A stretch of 64,000 nt of DNA from the NCBI GenBank assembly GCA_013288645.1, contig JABDBL010000002.1:62001-126000 (forward strand), in the 5' to 3' direction. Each line of letters begins with the position of its first letter. Positions within the stretch are counted from its first letter, which is position 1. Positions 25,760-34,792 of the stretch are shown in pieces. Below the pieces are notes generated by a model that was given only the letters and a program-made list of their open reading frames with translations, did no database searches and was not told the DNA's origin. Source of the stretch: Candidatus Melainabacteria bacterium (lineage in GTDB: Bacteria > Cyanobacteriota > Vampirovibrionia > Obscuribacterales > Obscuribacteraceae). A program made the translations under genes and the position numbers.

Positions 25760-27456
25760 AATTAGAAATTCAGTCTAAAAAGCTAAAATCTAATGCGAAC
25801 GAACCAGTTTTGGCGTGTATAGACTTAGGCACTAATTCGTTCCATATGATTGTTTGTCGGGTTGCACCTAATCGCGAACAGTTTGAAGTAATGTTCCGAT
25901 CTAAAGAAGCAGTGCCATTTTTTCGTAGATCCCTGGCTGACCATTTTATAGATGAAGCAGCCGTACGATCCGCTTTGCGGATCATTAAAGATATGGCACG
26001 CCAAGCTAAAGAAAAAGGAGCGACAACAATTATAGCAGTTGCGACTTCGGCTGTTAGAGAATCTAAAAACGGTGAAGCTTTTCTAGAGCGCATACGCAAT
26101 AATTTGAATATAGACGCTAATATGCTTTCTGGTTCAGAAGAAGCCAGACTAATTTATTTGGGCGTCATTTGGAGCATGCCAGAACTTACTGGTAATTTCG
26201 CTATTATCGATATTGGGGGAGGCAGCACAGAAATTATAGTCGGCAATAAACAACAAACATCCTTCATGCAGTCTTATAAGCTTGGTGCGGCTAGACTTGC
26301 ACAAAGATTTTTTGGCAAGGATCTGCCTACTCGAGAAAAAGTTAGACAAATACACGAAGAAGTGGCAGGTGTATTGCAACCAACTGCAGTAAAGATTGAA
26401 GCGTGCGGCGGGTTTAAAAAGCTCGTCGGAACATCAGGCACCATTCAGGCATTGGCTAAAATAGATCGCGAGCTAGAAGGATTGCCAGACGCTAATTTAC
26501 ATGGATGGCGCTTACCTTTAGAACGCCTTAAGCACATAATTTCCTACATAGAAGACTGTTCCATACGCAATGAAAAAATCAAATTTGTTAGCAATGACAG
26601 AGCACAAACAATATTATCTGGTTCGATTGTTCTGATTGAAGCCATGAAAGCTGTGCAAGCAAATGAAATAATTATTTGCACTGCCGCTTTGCGGGAAGGA
26701 GTCGCTGTAGATCGTTTTTTACAAACAGGTTGGCTAGACTCGCGCCTTGCGGTTCATCAAAATCCCCGCTCGCTGAGCGTGTCTCACTTACTAAAAAAAT
26801 ATCAAGGTGATGTAGAACACGCTCAGCAAGTAGCTTGGCTTGCCTGCGAGATTTTTTGGCAAACACGGAAAATAATGCATAATTATTCAGATGATGTTGT
26901 CAATCTTTTATGGGCTGCTGCAATGCTCCACGATATAGGCATATACATAGGTCGGAGCGGTCATCACAAACACTCATATTATCTTATTAAACAAGAGGAA
27001 TTATTGGGCTATAATCGCGAAGAAATACAGGTAATAGCTAGTATTGCTCGTTATCACCGCGGCAGTTCACCCAAAGAAACTCATGATGCCTGGGTTGCTT
27101 TACCAACACCCGAAAGAAAACTTGTCACTGATATGGCAGCCATTCTGCGTCTAGCGGAGGCGTTAGATCGCAGTCATAGACAAATTATCCAATCACTAAG
27201 CATAAAAGACTCTCTTAACACCAGAATCAAACATACAAGATCACTTTCTGAGAGGAAAATGGAGAACAAAAAAATTAATACTCTTAAATTCGAAGCAATC
27301 ATTAAACCTGGAAGTGACGGCAAAGCTGAAGCTTGGGCCCTCGGCGAAAAAAAATCATTGTTTGCAATTCAGTTCAAAAAAGAAATCTTATTAGACTTTA
27401 AAGTTGCTCAACCTAAACACAATAGCCCTTCGACTAACCGTGGTCTGAAAAAATAA
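25738..27456 (+). CDS. ppx: Exopolyphosphatase / Ppx-GppA phosphatase with HD domain
   Basis: 572 residues. The ASKHA ATPase-like part has ACIDLGTNSFHMIV, IAVATSAVRESKNG, SGSEEARLIYLG, FAIIDIGGGSTEIIVG and LVGTSGTIQALA. After it comes an HD-type domain with AAMLHDIG, HHKHSYYLI and ARYHRG. The enzyme hydrolyses polyphosphate or (p)ppGpp-type alarmones. GTG start at 25738 overlaps the hemY end. Interesting in a lineage where polyphosphate storage has been reported, but that link is an inference. Confidence 0.93.
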   Translation: MPKSSGLKLEIQSKKLKSNANEPVLACIDLGTNSFHMIVCRVAPNREQFEVMFRSKEAVPFFRRSLADHFIDEAAVRSALRIIKDMARQAKEKGATTIIAVATSAVRESKNGEAFLERIRNNLNIDANMLSGSEEARLIYLGVIWSMPELTGNFAIIDIGGGSTEIIVGNKQQTSFMQSYKLGAARLAQRFFGKDLPTREKVRQIHEEVAGVLQPTAVKIEACGGFKKLVGTSGTIQALAKIDRELEGLPDANLHGWRLPLERLKHIISYIEDCSIRNEKIKFVSNDRAQTILSGSIVLIEAMKAVQANEIIICTAALREGVAVDRFLQTGWLDSRLAVHQNPRSLSVSHLLKKYQGDVEHAQQVAWLACEIFWQTRKIMHNYSDDVVNLLWAAAMLHDIGIYIGRSGHHKHSYYLIKQEELLGYNREEIQVIASIARYHRGSSPKETHDAWVALPTPERKLVTDMAAILRLAEALDRSHRQIIQSLSIKDSLNTRIKHTRSLSERKMENKKINTLKFEAIIKPGSDGKAEAWALGEKKSLFAIQFKKEILLDFKVAQPKHNSPSTNRGLKK

Positions 27457-27485
27457 GCATCGCTAATGGCTGCCTAACGCTATTT

Positions 27486-28139
27486 TCAAACACCAAATGG
27501 AAACACCTTGGGAACAAGGCGCCGCCATTTCATTTCTTCGGCATATTCTTTGTAACCAGTACCTAAATTTTTGACTAAAATTTCTTCTTCATACCTGGCT
27601 CTTCTTAGCCACAATGGTGCTACCACAAGCAAAGCAAAAGCAAGAGCAATCATTGAGGTAGCTGCTAAAGATGCACCGACTAAACATTGAATAATTCCAG
27701 AATAAATAGGGTGCATGACATATTCATACAAGCCAGTCTTTCGTACGCCCTGTCCGTAAAGAACCTCAGAATCAGTCGAGAAATATTCTCCTAAGTTATA
27801 CCAACCACCAACCATAAAAAACATTCCGCTTAATAAAAGAACTACACCTAACCAAGATATCGCAGCGGCAAATCCATGCGGGTTACCACTAGTCAAAACT
27901 ATTAAACGTTCGATACCACCAAACTCAGCCGGTATCAATTGAACATAGAAAAGAAATGCAAACACTATCAAAACGACATTAGCTAGCGATAAAAGCTGAG
28001 GAGCTCGCTGAATAAAGAAATTGGGTTCGTATATGCCCGTCCCTCTTTGCTTGAATCCTTTGATTAAAATTGGCGTGGCAATAATTGCCCCAGTGATTAC
28101 TATTGCGCAGGTAAACATAGTCTGTAAATTTAAATACAT
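27486..28139 (-). CDS. Membrane methyltransferase of the ICMT/PEMT type
   Basis: 217 residues with about five hydrophobic segments. GLYEYVMHPIYSGI and the C-terminal pattern RARYEEEILVKNLG...YKEYAEEM match isoprenylcysteine carboxyl methyltransferase-like proteins (ICMT/PEMT/NnrU group). Such proteins methylate lipids or small molecules with SAM at the membrane. The substrate is unknown. It converges on ppx and its start faces the gene run beginning at 28478. Confidence 0.83.
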   Translation of the reverse strand: MYLNLQTMFTCAIVITGAIIATPILIKGFKQRGTGIYEPNFFIQRAPQLLSLANVVLIVFAFLFYVQLIPAEFGGIERLIVLTSGNPHGFAAAISWLGVVLLLSGMFFMVGGWYNLGEYFSTDSEVLYGQGVRKTGLYEYVMHPIYSGIIQCLVGASLAATSMIALAFALLVVAPLWLRRARYEEEILVKNLGTGYKEYAEEMKWRRLVPKVFPFGV

Positions 28140-28477
28140 AAGATTCCTTACCCCTTGCTCTTTTCTTACTTACAGTTCATGGAGTACCAGTTCAGTGAGA
28201 ATACAGCATACAAAAAACAATTGTATATAAGAGCCGCAAAAGTATTTTCTATTTGTCGAGCCAATCCTCAGTAATCATAAGAAAAAAGACCTAGAATATT
28301 GAAGACAAAGCCAAATGACAAAAAGATAATGTTCATATAGAAACATTACCAAGTTGTTGCAAAGTAGTATGCTCGTACACCATACAATCCTTTTCTAAAC
28401 TAGAATAAGATTAGTCTGCCAGCCAGAATTAATTATTTCCTCTTTAAAATCAGCGTTATTTCTTCAAGAGCAAGCAC
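28140..28477 (+). promoter_or_regulatory. Divergent promoter region between the methyltransferase gene and the 28.5-35.8 kb cluster
   Basis: This 338-base gap holds no gene. An inverted repeat TAATGTT (28327-28333) / AACATTA (28342-28348) with an 8-base AT spacer has the size of a regulator site. Several -10-like AT stretches follow but no convincing -35/-10 pair was found. It is the natural place for control of the cluster. Confidence 0.45.
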
Positions 28478-29422
28478 TTGACTGAGCAACACCCAAGTAT
28501 CACCGCTACGTTACCGGCAATACTTCCTTCGACAAATACTAGAAAGACAGCCACAATTGAGTGGTTAGCAGCACCAGATGGAGCTAAGATTGGCTGTCGC
28601 ATTTGGCAAGGAAGCGAAAACGCACCGGTTGCGATTTACTTACATGGTATTGAAGGACACAGCCAATGGTTTGAAAATACAGCCTTGGCTTTGAATGAAC
28701 AAGGTATCACTGTATACGCGCCTGACCGCCGCGGCTCAGGTATGAATGGCGGTAAGCGTGGACATTTGGAAAATTACAATATTTTATTTTCCGATCTCGA
28801 ATCCCAATTAAGATATATAAAACGCCAACACAGAGGACAAAGATTGGTTATGATAGCTAATTGCTGGTCCGCTAAATTAGCTACGATAGTCGCTCAATCT
28901 AATTATGAAAGCACTGACCATACTTTAGTTTCTCCTCTAGCAGGTTTGGTTCTAAGCGCACCTGCCATATATACACGCGTTGATTTTTCATTGCTCACCA
29001 AGCTTGAAATTGCCATGGAGTATATTTTAGGGGGAAATTCTCGTTTGAAATATTGGCCAGTACCGCTCACAACTTCCATGCTTACGAGAAACACAGATTT
29101 CCTGGATTTCTTAGACAATGACCCTCTGCGATTGACGAAAGCAACTACTTCTTTTTTTGTTCAAACTTTCTTTTTGGCAAAAAAAGCGAAACAAGCGGCA
29201 AAATTTATAAAAATCCCTGTTCTTATACTGCAAGGAGAAGATGACTTAATTGTAGACACAAACAAATTAGAAAATTGGTATCAACAAATTGCTTCAAAAG
29301 ATAAGTCAATCCACGCCTTCCCCGGAGCTGCTCACAGCCTAGATTTCGATGCTGACTGGTTTAAAGAATATACCTATGTGCTTGCTAATTGGATTTTGAC
29401 CCGAGGGCAACTCGGCGTATGA
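28478..29422 (+). CDS. Alpha/beta hydrolase (serine aminopeptidase/lipase-like)
   Basis: 314 residues. YLHGIEGHSQWF is the oxyanion strand turn, DRRGSGMNGG the following loop, and the nucleophile position is NCWSAK (S131), an unusual replacement of the common GxSxG elbow. The acid is in LQGEDDLIVD and the base in PGAAHSLDF (H286). The fold is like monoacylglycerol lipases (Hydrolase_4). Start TTG 28478 is weakly supported. It opens the cluster, overlapping the next gene by four bases (ATGA). Confidence 0.87.
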   Translation: MTEQHPSITATLPAILPSTNTRKTATIEWLAAPDGAKIGCRIWQGSENAPVAIYLHGIEGHSQWFENTALALNEQGITVYAPDRRGSGMNGGKRGHLENYNILFSDLESQLRYIKRQHRGQRLVMIANCWSAKLATIVAQSNYESTDHTLVSPLAGLVLSAPAIYTRVDFSLLTKLEIAMEYILGGNSRLKYWPVPLTTSMLTRNTDFLDFLDNDPLRLTKATTSFFVQTFFLAKKAKQAAKFIKIPVLILQGEDDLIVDTNKLENWYQQIASKDKSIHAFPGAAHSLDFDADWFKEYTYVLANWILTRGQLGV

Positions 29423-30675
29423 AAATTCTAGATCTTAGTTTGTATGTAGTTGAGCTTCCCTTTCGTTTCGCTTTTAACCATAATTTGGCAAAACGATCCC
29501 GTTCTCATAATTTAATTGTTAAAGCTACTATTGAAACTGAAGCAGGCGTATCCATAGGTTATGGAGAAGGTATCCCGCGAGAATATGTCACTGGAGAGAC
29601 AATTGATCAAGCAGTTGAATACTTAAAAGAAAAATACTTTCCCCACTTTAAAGGCAAAGAATTTTCTAACGCTTCAGAATTACTGTCTTACATTCTGAAC
29701 CAGTTTCAATTCTTCGGGCTAGAAGAACGCCCAAATGGGGCTTCTTGGTGTGCGCTAGAGTTAGCCTTATTGGATGCCACCGGGCGTGCCGAAAACATCT
29801 CTCTAGGTCAATTACTTTACCCAGACAATAATAATCATCTTGCAAATAGTATTAAATATGGTGCTACAGCATCGCTAACTAATAAGAATTTTCTATCTGC
29901 TCTATTGGTATTTTTCAAAATTTATGGTTTTTCCACCGTTAAGCTAAAGCTCGGCAAAAACATCGATGATGCAATAGAGAGAATCAAATTGGCCCGAAAA
30001 ATAATGGGCAAAACAACAACTCTGAGGGTAGATGCCAATTGTGCATGGTCTGTTTCTGACACTATTGCATTCTCTCAGAGATCAGAAGTTTACAACATTG
30101 CTTCTATAGAACAGCCTGTTGCGGCTGATAATATTGAAGGTATCGCTCACCTAGCTTCTTCCATACCTCAAGCTATTGTTTTGGACGAATCCCTATGCAC
30201 CATTCGACAAGCAGAATTTTTTGTCAATAATGGTATTAAAATAGATTTCAATATTCGCATTTCCAAAATGGGGGGGGTAATGGCAGCTAGCACCATAAAG
30301 AATCTCGCAAAACAAGCTGGAATTTCATGCCATTTAGGTGCCCAAGTTGGTGAAAGTGGTATCCTTACTGCTGCCGGCAGAATATTTGCCCTCAACAACG
30401 GTCCATTTATAAACCATGAAGGATCAGCAAATAGTCTTTTGCTCAAGTATGATCTAACAAAAGAAAATCTTACTTTTGGCTATGGCGGATACGGAAAGTT
30501 GCCCAACGGTTTGTTGCAAGCCGGACTAGGAATTACAGTGGACCAGAAAAATTTCCACCGTCTAATTGAAAAGAAATCAACTGTGATTAAAATGTCTCCT
30601 CACTTAGCCGCTACTAGCTCAAGGCAAGACAAAAACAGTCACCTTCAGGAAATGGAAATTGGGGGCAAACGATAA
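29419..30675 (+). CDS. Enolase-superfamily enzyme of the MLE type (dipeptide epimerase-like)
   Basis: 418 residues. Start ATG 29419 overlaps the hydrolase stop (ATGA); an earlier start would run into that gene. YGEGIPREYVTGET is the capping domain; the barrel has K175 and K177 (VKLKLG), metal ligands D205 (RVDANCAW), E231 (IEQPV), D256 (LDESL), and K283 (ISKMGG). Lysines on both sides of the active site suit a 1,1-proton transfer epimerase or an OSBS-type reaction. Since mqnD implies the futalosine route, a MenC role is less likely; a dipeptide or N-acyl amino acid epimerase fits better. Substrate unknown. Confidence 0.85.
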   Translation: MKILDLSLYVVELPFRFAFNHNLAKRSRSHNLIVKATIETEAGVSIGYGEGIPREYVTGETIDQAVEYLKEKYFPHFKGKEFSNASELLSYILNQFQFFGLEERPNGASWCALELALLDATGRAENISLGQLLYPDNNNHLANSIKYGATASLTNKNFLSALLVFFKIYGFSTVKLKLGKNIDDAIERIKLARKIMGKTTTLRVDANCAWSVSDTIAFSQRSEVYNIASIEQPVAADNIEGIAHLASSIPQAIVLDESLCTIRQAEFFVNNGIKIDFNIRISKMGGVMAASTIKNLAKQAGISCHLGAQVGESGILTAAGRIFALNNGPFINHEGSANSLLLKYDLTKENLTFGYGGYGKLPNGLLQAGLGITVDQKNFHRLIEKKSTVIKMSPHLAATSSRQDKNSHLQEMEIGGKR

Positions 30676-30680
30676 GCATC

Positions 30681-32366
30681 ATGATAGATTGGCGCAAAAC
30701 AGATATTACAATAGGCCAGTTATGGCGCAGATCTACTCACATAAAACAGTTTAATCAAGCATGCTTAAACCCAGGTGTAGCTCAAAGGCAAAAGCTCCAG
30801 CAAATTATCAATGCCAACATAAATACATCCTTTGGACGTACTCATAAATTTGATCAAATCTCAAGTCTGCAAGATTATCAAAAGTTTGTACCACCTGCGG
30901 CTTATGAACATCTAAAGCCCTATATAGACGCTGTCATGGCTGGACAAAAGAAACAATTAACCGAAGATGAGCCCTTCATGTTCGCTACTACAAGTGGTAC
31001 TACCGATACGCCAAAATATATACCTATTAACAGGATGCATCTGGCTGATTACACTCACGCTTTTCAAATTCACAACTACCATTTAGTCAGAGATTTTTGG
31101 CAGGCAACCTCTGGACAATTTTTTATTATCAGTAGTAACGATGAAGAAGGACTAGTTCCTTCTGGTTTACCATATGGCGCTGTCTCTGGACTCCTAAATC
31201 AACGACAATCCCCTCTAATTCGCAGACATTTTGCTGTTCCCTACGCAGTATGCAAGATCAAAAATGTCGAGATGAAATATTATTTGATGCTACGAACGGC
31301 TTTGACACAAAATGTTACTGCGTTTCTAGCTTGTAATCCTTCTAGTCTAATTTTATTAGCTGATCAGTTAAAAGAGCATAGCGTAGACCTCATAGCAGAC
31401 ATCTTTGATGGCAGTATAAAAAGTACTTATTTGCCTTCTACTAAATGGCGAGACGCCTTTTCTAATTATCTTAAACCCAATAGACAAAGAGCTCGCATGT
31501 TAGAAAAAATTATGGATGAAGAGTCTATTCTTTTACCAAAAACTGTTTGGCCACAATCCACAGTCATTTCTTGTTGGAAGGGCGGCCCAATGTCATTTTA
31601 TTTGGAGAAGTTGCCTGAATATTATGGTAACATTCCAGTAAGAGACTTCGGTTACATGGCCAGCGAGGGTAGGGGAAGTATACCAATATCTGATGATGGA
31701 GCTGGCGGTGTGCTTGCAATTACAAGTCACTTTTTTGAATTCGTTGCCGAGGAAGATATGGAATCTCCATCGCCAAAATTTTTAACCGTTGAAGAGTTAG
31801 ACTTACACAACCGTTATTACATTTTTTTCACGACAAATGCTGGTTTGTACCGTTACAACATAAACGATCTTGTTGAAGTAGTTGGCTTTTATGGCAAAAC
31901 CCCTATCATCGAATTTGTGCGCAAAGGTCTAGGCATTAGCTCAATTACCGGCGAAAAAATTACCGAAGAACAGGTCTTAACTGCTTTTAGACAAGTAACG
32001 CACCAACTTAATTTGGATACCATTAATCACTTTACTGCAGAAGTTAAATTGGCGTTACCACCTTATTATGTTTGTTTTGTCGAGATTGACGCCTCGCTGC
32101 CTCACTCTGTACAAGAGGAGTTTGTGCGTTTATTCGATCAATCTTTGCGGTGTCAAAATCCTGAATATGAGGAAAAGCGCTATAGCAATAGGCTCGCTAT
32201 GCCAAAAATAGAAATGCTTCCAGCCGGTACATATAAAAGTTTGAGGCAACAAAGAGTAATGGAAGGTGCTCCAGAAGCACAAGTAAAAATTCCCTTTCTA
32301 AGTACGTCTTCTTCGTTTGCTGGTAGATTAGCACTCCTTGCCAAAAAAGAGGTAATTGCAAGTTGA
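30681..32366 (+). CDS. GH3-family acyl-adenylate-forming enzyme
   Basis: 561 residues. TTSGTTDTPKYIPI (103-116) is the ATP motif, YMASEGRG the second adenylate motif and YRYNINDLVEVVGFY the third, as in GH3 acyl-amido synthetases. Plant members join amino acids to hormones such as jasmonate or auxin; bacterial roles are poorly known. Sits 5 bases after the enolase-type gene and overlaps the next SDR by TTGA. The likely job is amide formation between a carboxylic acid and an amine in the cluster. Confidence 0.9.
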   Translation: MIDWRKTDITIGQLWRRSTHIKQFNQACLNPGVAQRQKLQQIINANINTSFGRTHKFDQISSLQDYQKFVPPAAYEHLKPYIDAVMAGQKKQLTEDEPFMFATTSGTTDTPKYIPINRMHLADYTHAFQIHNYHLVRDFWQATSGQFFIISSNDEEGLVPSGLPYGAVSGLLNQRQSPLIRRHFAVPYAVCKIKNVEMKYYLMLRTALTQNVTAFLACNPSSLILLADQLKEHSVDLIADIFDGSIKSTYLPSTKWRDAFSNYLKPNRQRARMLEKIMDEESILLPKTVWPQSTVISCWKGGPMSFYLEKLPEYYGNIPVRDFGYMASEGRGSIPISDDGAGGVLAITSHFFEFVAEEDMESPSPKFLTVEELDLHNRYYIFFTTNAGLYRYNINDLVEVVGFYGKTPIIEFVRKGLGISSITGEKITEEQVLTAFRQVTHQLNLDTINHFTAEVKLALPPYYVCFVEIDASLPHSVQEEFVRLFDQSLRCQNPEYEEKRYSNRLAMPKIEMLPAGTYKSLRQQRVMEGAPEAQVKIPFLSTSSSFAGRLALLAKKEVIAS

Positions 32367-33439
32367 AAAATATAAAAATTGCTGTCACGGGCGCAACCGG
32401 CTTAGTTGGCAGTCACACATGTGAATATCTTGCTCAAAAAGATTATCTCGTCAGAGCAATTGTGCGTTCGAAAATAAATGCTGAATTTTTTGCTGAACAT
32501 TGGGCAAATCTGAATATAGAAACAATAGAAGCAAATATAACTAATAATACCGAACTAGAAAATGCCCTAGCTGGTACTGAAGTAGTAATCCATGCAGCTG
32601 GCATAGTAGACCCTTACGCAGCACCGCAAGCAATTAATGCTGTCAATGTAATGGGCAGTAAACTGGTTCTAGAAACTGCAATTAAATTAGGAGTGAAACA
32701 ATTCATTTTCATAAGCAGTCTATCGGTTATAACTGGTAATAATGATCAATATAAGGCTACCGAAAACGCTCCATTAGTATTATGTGGAGAATCATATGCT
32801 GATTCTAAAGTAAAAGCTGAACGACTTGTCACCAGTTCTCTCTACAAGAATAAAATAGCTGTGACAGTTTTGAGACCAGGATTTATATACGGACCAAGAG
32901 AGAGAGCCTGGCTATCACAATTAGTACAAGCTATTAAGAGTGGTAGAGCCCTATTGATAGACGGCGGGAAGAAGGAAACGAATGTTATTTACGTCGAAAA
33001 TCTAAATAAAGCGATTGAAGCATCCATATTAAATCAAAAGGCCTATGGACAGATTTACAATTTAACTGACGGACAAGGCGTTACTAAGAAGCAATTATTC
33101 GATACTATTAGCGATGGACTTAATGCACCTAGAGTAAAAAAGAACATGCCAAGCTGGCTGATTAAGCCTATTTTTGATTTGTTATCAGCAATAGTTTCAA
33201 GCTTGCCTCTCGAAAAGCGAAGAAAGCTATCTCGTTTTTCTAAAGCAGCCTATAGGCTTATCGGCATCAATCAAGGATTTTCTATTCGAAAAGCACAAGA
33301 AGAGCTCCAGTATACCAGTCTTATACCTTTTAATACTGGCATGATTGAGACTCTCACTTATTTTAAACAGCAATATCCAACAAGCAAAGAAACACGCTCT
33401 CAAAAGAAAATCAAAGTGGAAGTAGGAAATAGAGCTTGA
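32363..33439 (+). CDS. Extended SDR / NAD-dependent epimerase-dehydratase 1
   Basis: 358 residues. AVTGATGLVGSHTCEYL binds NAD(P); VVIHAAGIVDPYA and the catalytic YADSKVKAE (YxxxK) are present; RPGFIYGPRE is typical of extended SDRs of the 3-beta-hydroxysteroid dehydrogenase/DFR group. Its start TTG overlaps the GH3 stop. Acts on an unknown carbonyl or hydroxy substrate in the cluster. Confidence 0.85.
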   Translation: MKNIKIAVTGATGLVGSHTCEYLAQKDYLVRAIVRSKINAEFFAEHWANLNIETIEANITNNTELENALAGTEVVIHAAGIVDPYAAPQAINAVNVMGSKLVLETAIKLGVKQFIFISSLSVITGNNDQYKATENAPLVLCGESYADSKVKAERLVTSSLYKNKIAVTVLRPGFIYGPRERAWLSQLVQAIKSGRALLIDGGKKETNVIYVENLNKAIEASILNQKAYGQIYNLTDGQGVTKKQLFDTISDGLNAPRVKKNMPSWLIKPIFDLLSAIVSSLPLEKRRKLSRFSKAAYRLIGINQGFSIRKAQEELQYTSLIPFNTGMIETLTYFKQQYPTSKETRSQKKIKVEVGNRA

Positions 33440-33452
33440 TGGTAACAGCGTT

Positions 33453-33731
33453 GTGAATAGTATATTCTCAAAACTTAAAGATTTTGTCGTTGACTATTGC
33501 CAGCGTCACTCTCATCCAGTAAACGCTTTCTGGCACATTCTAGGAGTACCAATAGCGTTTTTTGGTTTGTATAAACTTATTACTGGCTCATTCATTCTTG
33601 GTATTTGTCTTTTATTTTTTGGCTATTTATTTCAATACTTAGGACATAAAGCCCAAGGAAATGAAGTCGGTGAGGTAACTTTAATTAAGAAATGCTATAG
33701 CCTTATCGCACAAAAATCAGAAATTAAATAA
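33453..33731 (+). CDS. Mpo1/DUF962-like small membrane protein
   Basis: 92 residues. CQRHSHPVNAFWHILGVP and the later FQYLGHKAQGNEVGE carry the His-containing motifs of the Mpo1/YGL010w (DUF962) family, with two or three hydrophobic helices between. Yeast Mpo1 is an Fe(II) dioxygenase acting on 2-hydroxy fatty acids in alpha-oxidation. The bacterial protein is shorter but keeps the motif His residues. GTG start at 33453, 13 bases after the first SDR. Confidence 0.75.
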   Translation: MNSIFSKLKDFVVDYCQRHSHPVNAFWHILGVPIAFFGLYKLITGSFILGICLLFFGYLFQYLGHKAQGNEVGEVTLIKKCYSLIAQKSEIK

Positions 33732-33774
33732 ATAGAAAATATCTACAAAGCTGTTATCTCCAGGAAGAACCAGA

Positions 33775-34734
33775 ATGAACACTAAACACCCGACTCTTAC
33801 TCAAACAAATTCAATCCTTGTAGATGGTGCTACCGGTTATATTGGTTCTCATTTAGTTCATTCACTTACAAAAACTCGTAATGATAAAACAAATATCCGT
33901 TGCTTAGTAAGAAAAAATGCTGATGCTTCTGATGTCAATTTTTTGGAGACATCTGGTGCCAATATATTTAGAGCTGATTTAAATGACGATGGTTTAGATA
34001 CTGTTTTTTCCCAAGTGGATATTGCTTGCCATTTAATTGGCAGCATCGCTCCGCGCAAAGGTGAAACTTCTACATCATTACATATTGGACAAACTGAGCG
34101 TTTCGTTCAACAGTGTCTAAAGGCTAGGGTCAAAAAAATTATAATGGTCAGTGCTTGTGGAGCAGACTCCAAAGCTGAAAGTGACTATCACCGTACAAAG
34201 TGGCAGGCAGAAAAAATTGTGTTGGACAGCGGAATTCCTAGCCTTATTTTACGGCCTTCTTTAGTGATCGGTAGAATAGCAGGTAACAGAAATAGCAAAC
34301 TAATTGCTCGGCTAGAATACCTGATTCGCAATAAAAAACTCGTTCCTTTAATCGCTGGCGGTAATAATAAAGTTCAGCCGATCTTTATTCAAGATTTAGT
34401 CGAAGCCATACTGGCTTCCTTTGATTTAGTGGGCATTTCAACTAACAATGATTCAATTGCAGAACTCGGGGGTCCCGAAATAATTACTTTAAGAGAATTA
34501 GTCCAACGAATGATGGCTAAATTAAATATAGTGCGCTCTGTTTTAGCTTTACCACTTCCAGTTGCCTCGCTTGCTGCTTATTTAGCACAACTTACGCAAG
34601 CAGTGCCAATAATAAGCCTAGATCAAATAAAAATAGCCAAACAAGATAATATTTGCCACAATAATAAACTAGAATCGCTAATCAAAAGAAGTCTCACGAC
34701 TATAGATAATGCCCTTGATTCTTATCAATGGTAA
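33775..34734 (+). CDS. Extended/atypical SDR 2 (NDUFA9-like)
   Basis: 319 residues. VDGATGYIGSHLVHSL is the nucleotide motif, VDIACHLIGSI the central strand and YHRTKWQAE the YxxxK catalytic pair. The divergent second half (RPSLVIGRIAG, PIFIQDLVEAI) resembles NDUFA9/NmrA-like atypical SDRs, which may bind NADPH more than turn over substrate. Located 43 bases after the Mpo1-like gene; substrate unknown. Confidence 0.82.
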   Translation: MNTKHPTLTQTNSILVDGATGYIGSHLVHSLTKTRNDKTNIRCLVRKNADASDVNFLETSGANIFRADLNDDGLDTVFSQVDIACHLIGSIAPRKGETSTSLHIGQTERFVQQCLKARVKKIIMVSACGADSKAESDYHRTKWQAEKIVLDSGIPSLILRPSLVIGRIAGNRNSKLIARLEYLIRNKKLVPLIAGGNNKVQPIFIQDLVEAILASFDLVGISTNNDSIAELGGPEIITLRELVQRMMAKLNIVRSVLALPLPVASLAAYLAQLTQAVPIISLDQIKIAKQDNICHNNKLESLIKRSLTTIDNALDSYQW

Positions 34735-34792
34735 AAATAACAAGATGATCACCTTATTTTTATTAATACAAAGTATAGATACGTGAACCCTT

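Noticed and set aside
29419-30675. Enolase-superfamily gene as MenC of menaquinone synthesis
   Set aside because: mqnD in the same window indicates the futalosine route; nothing else of the Men pathway is seen, and GH3 is not a MenE-type CoA ligase.
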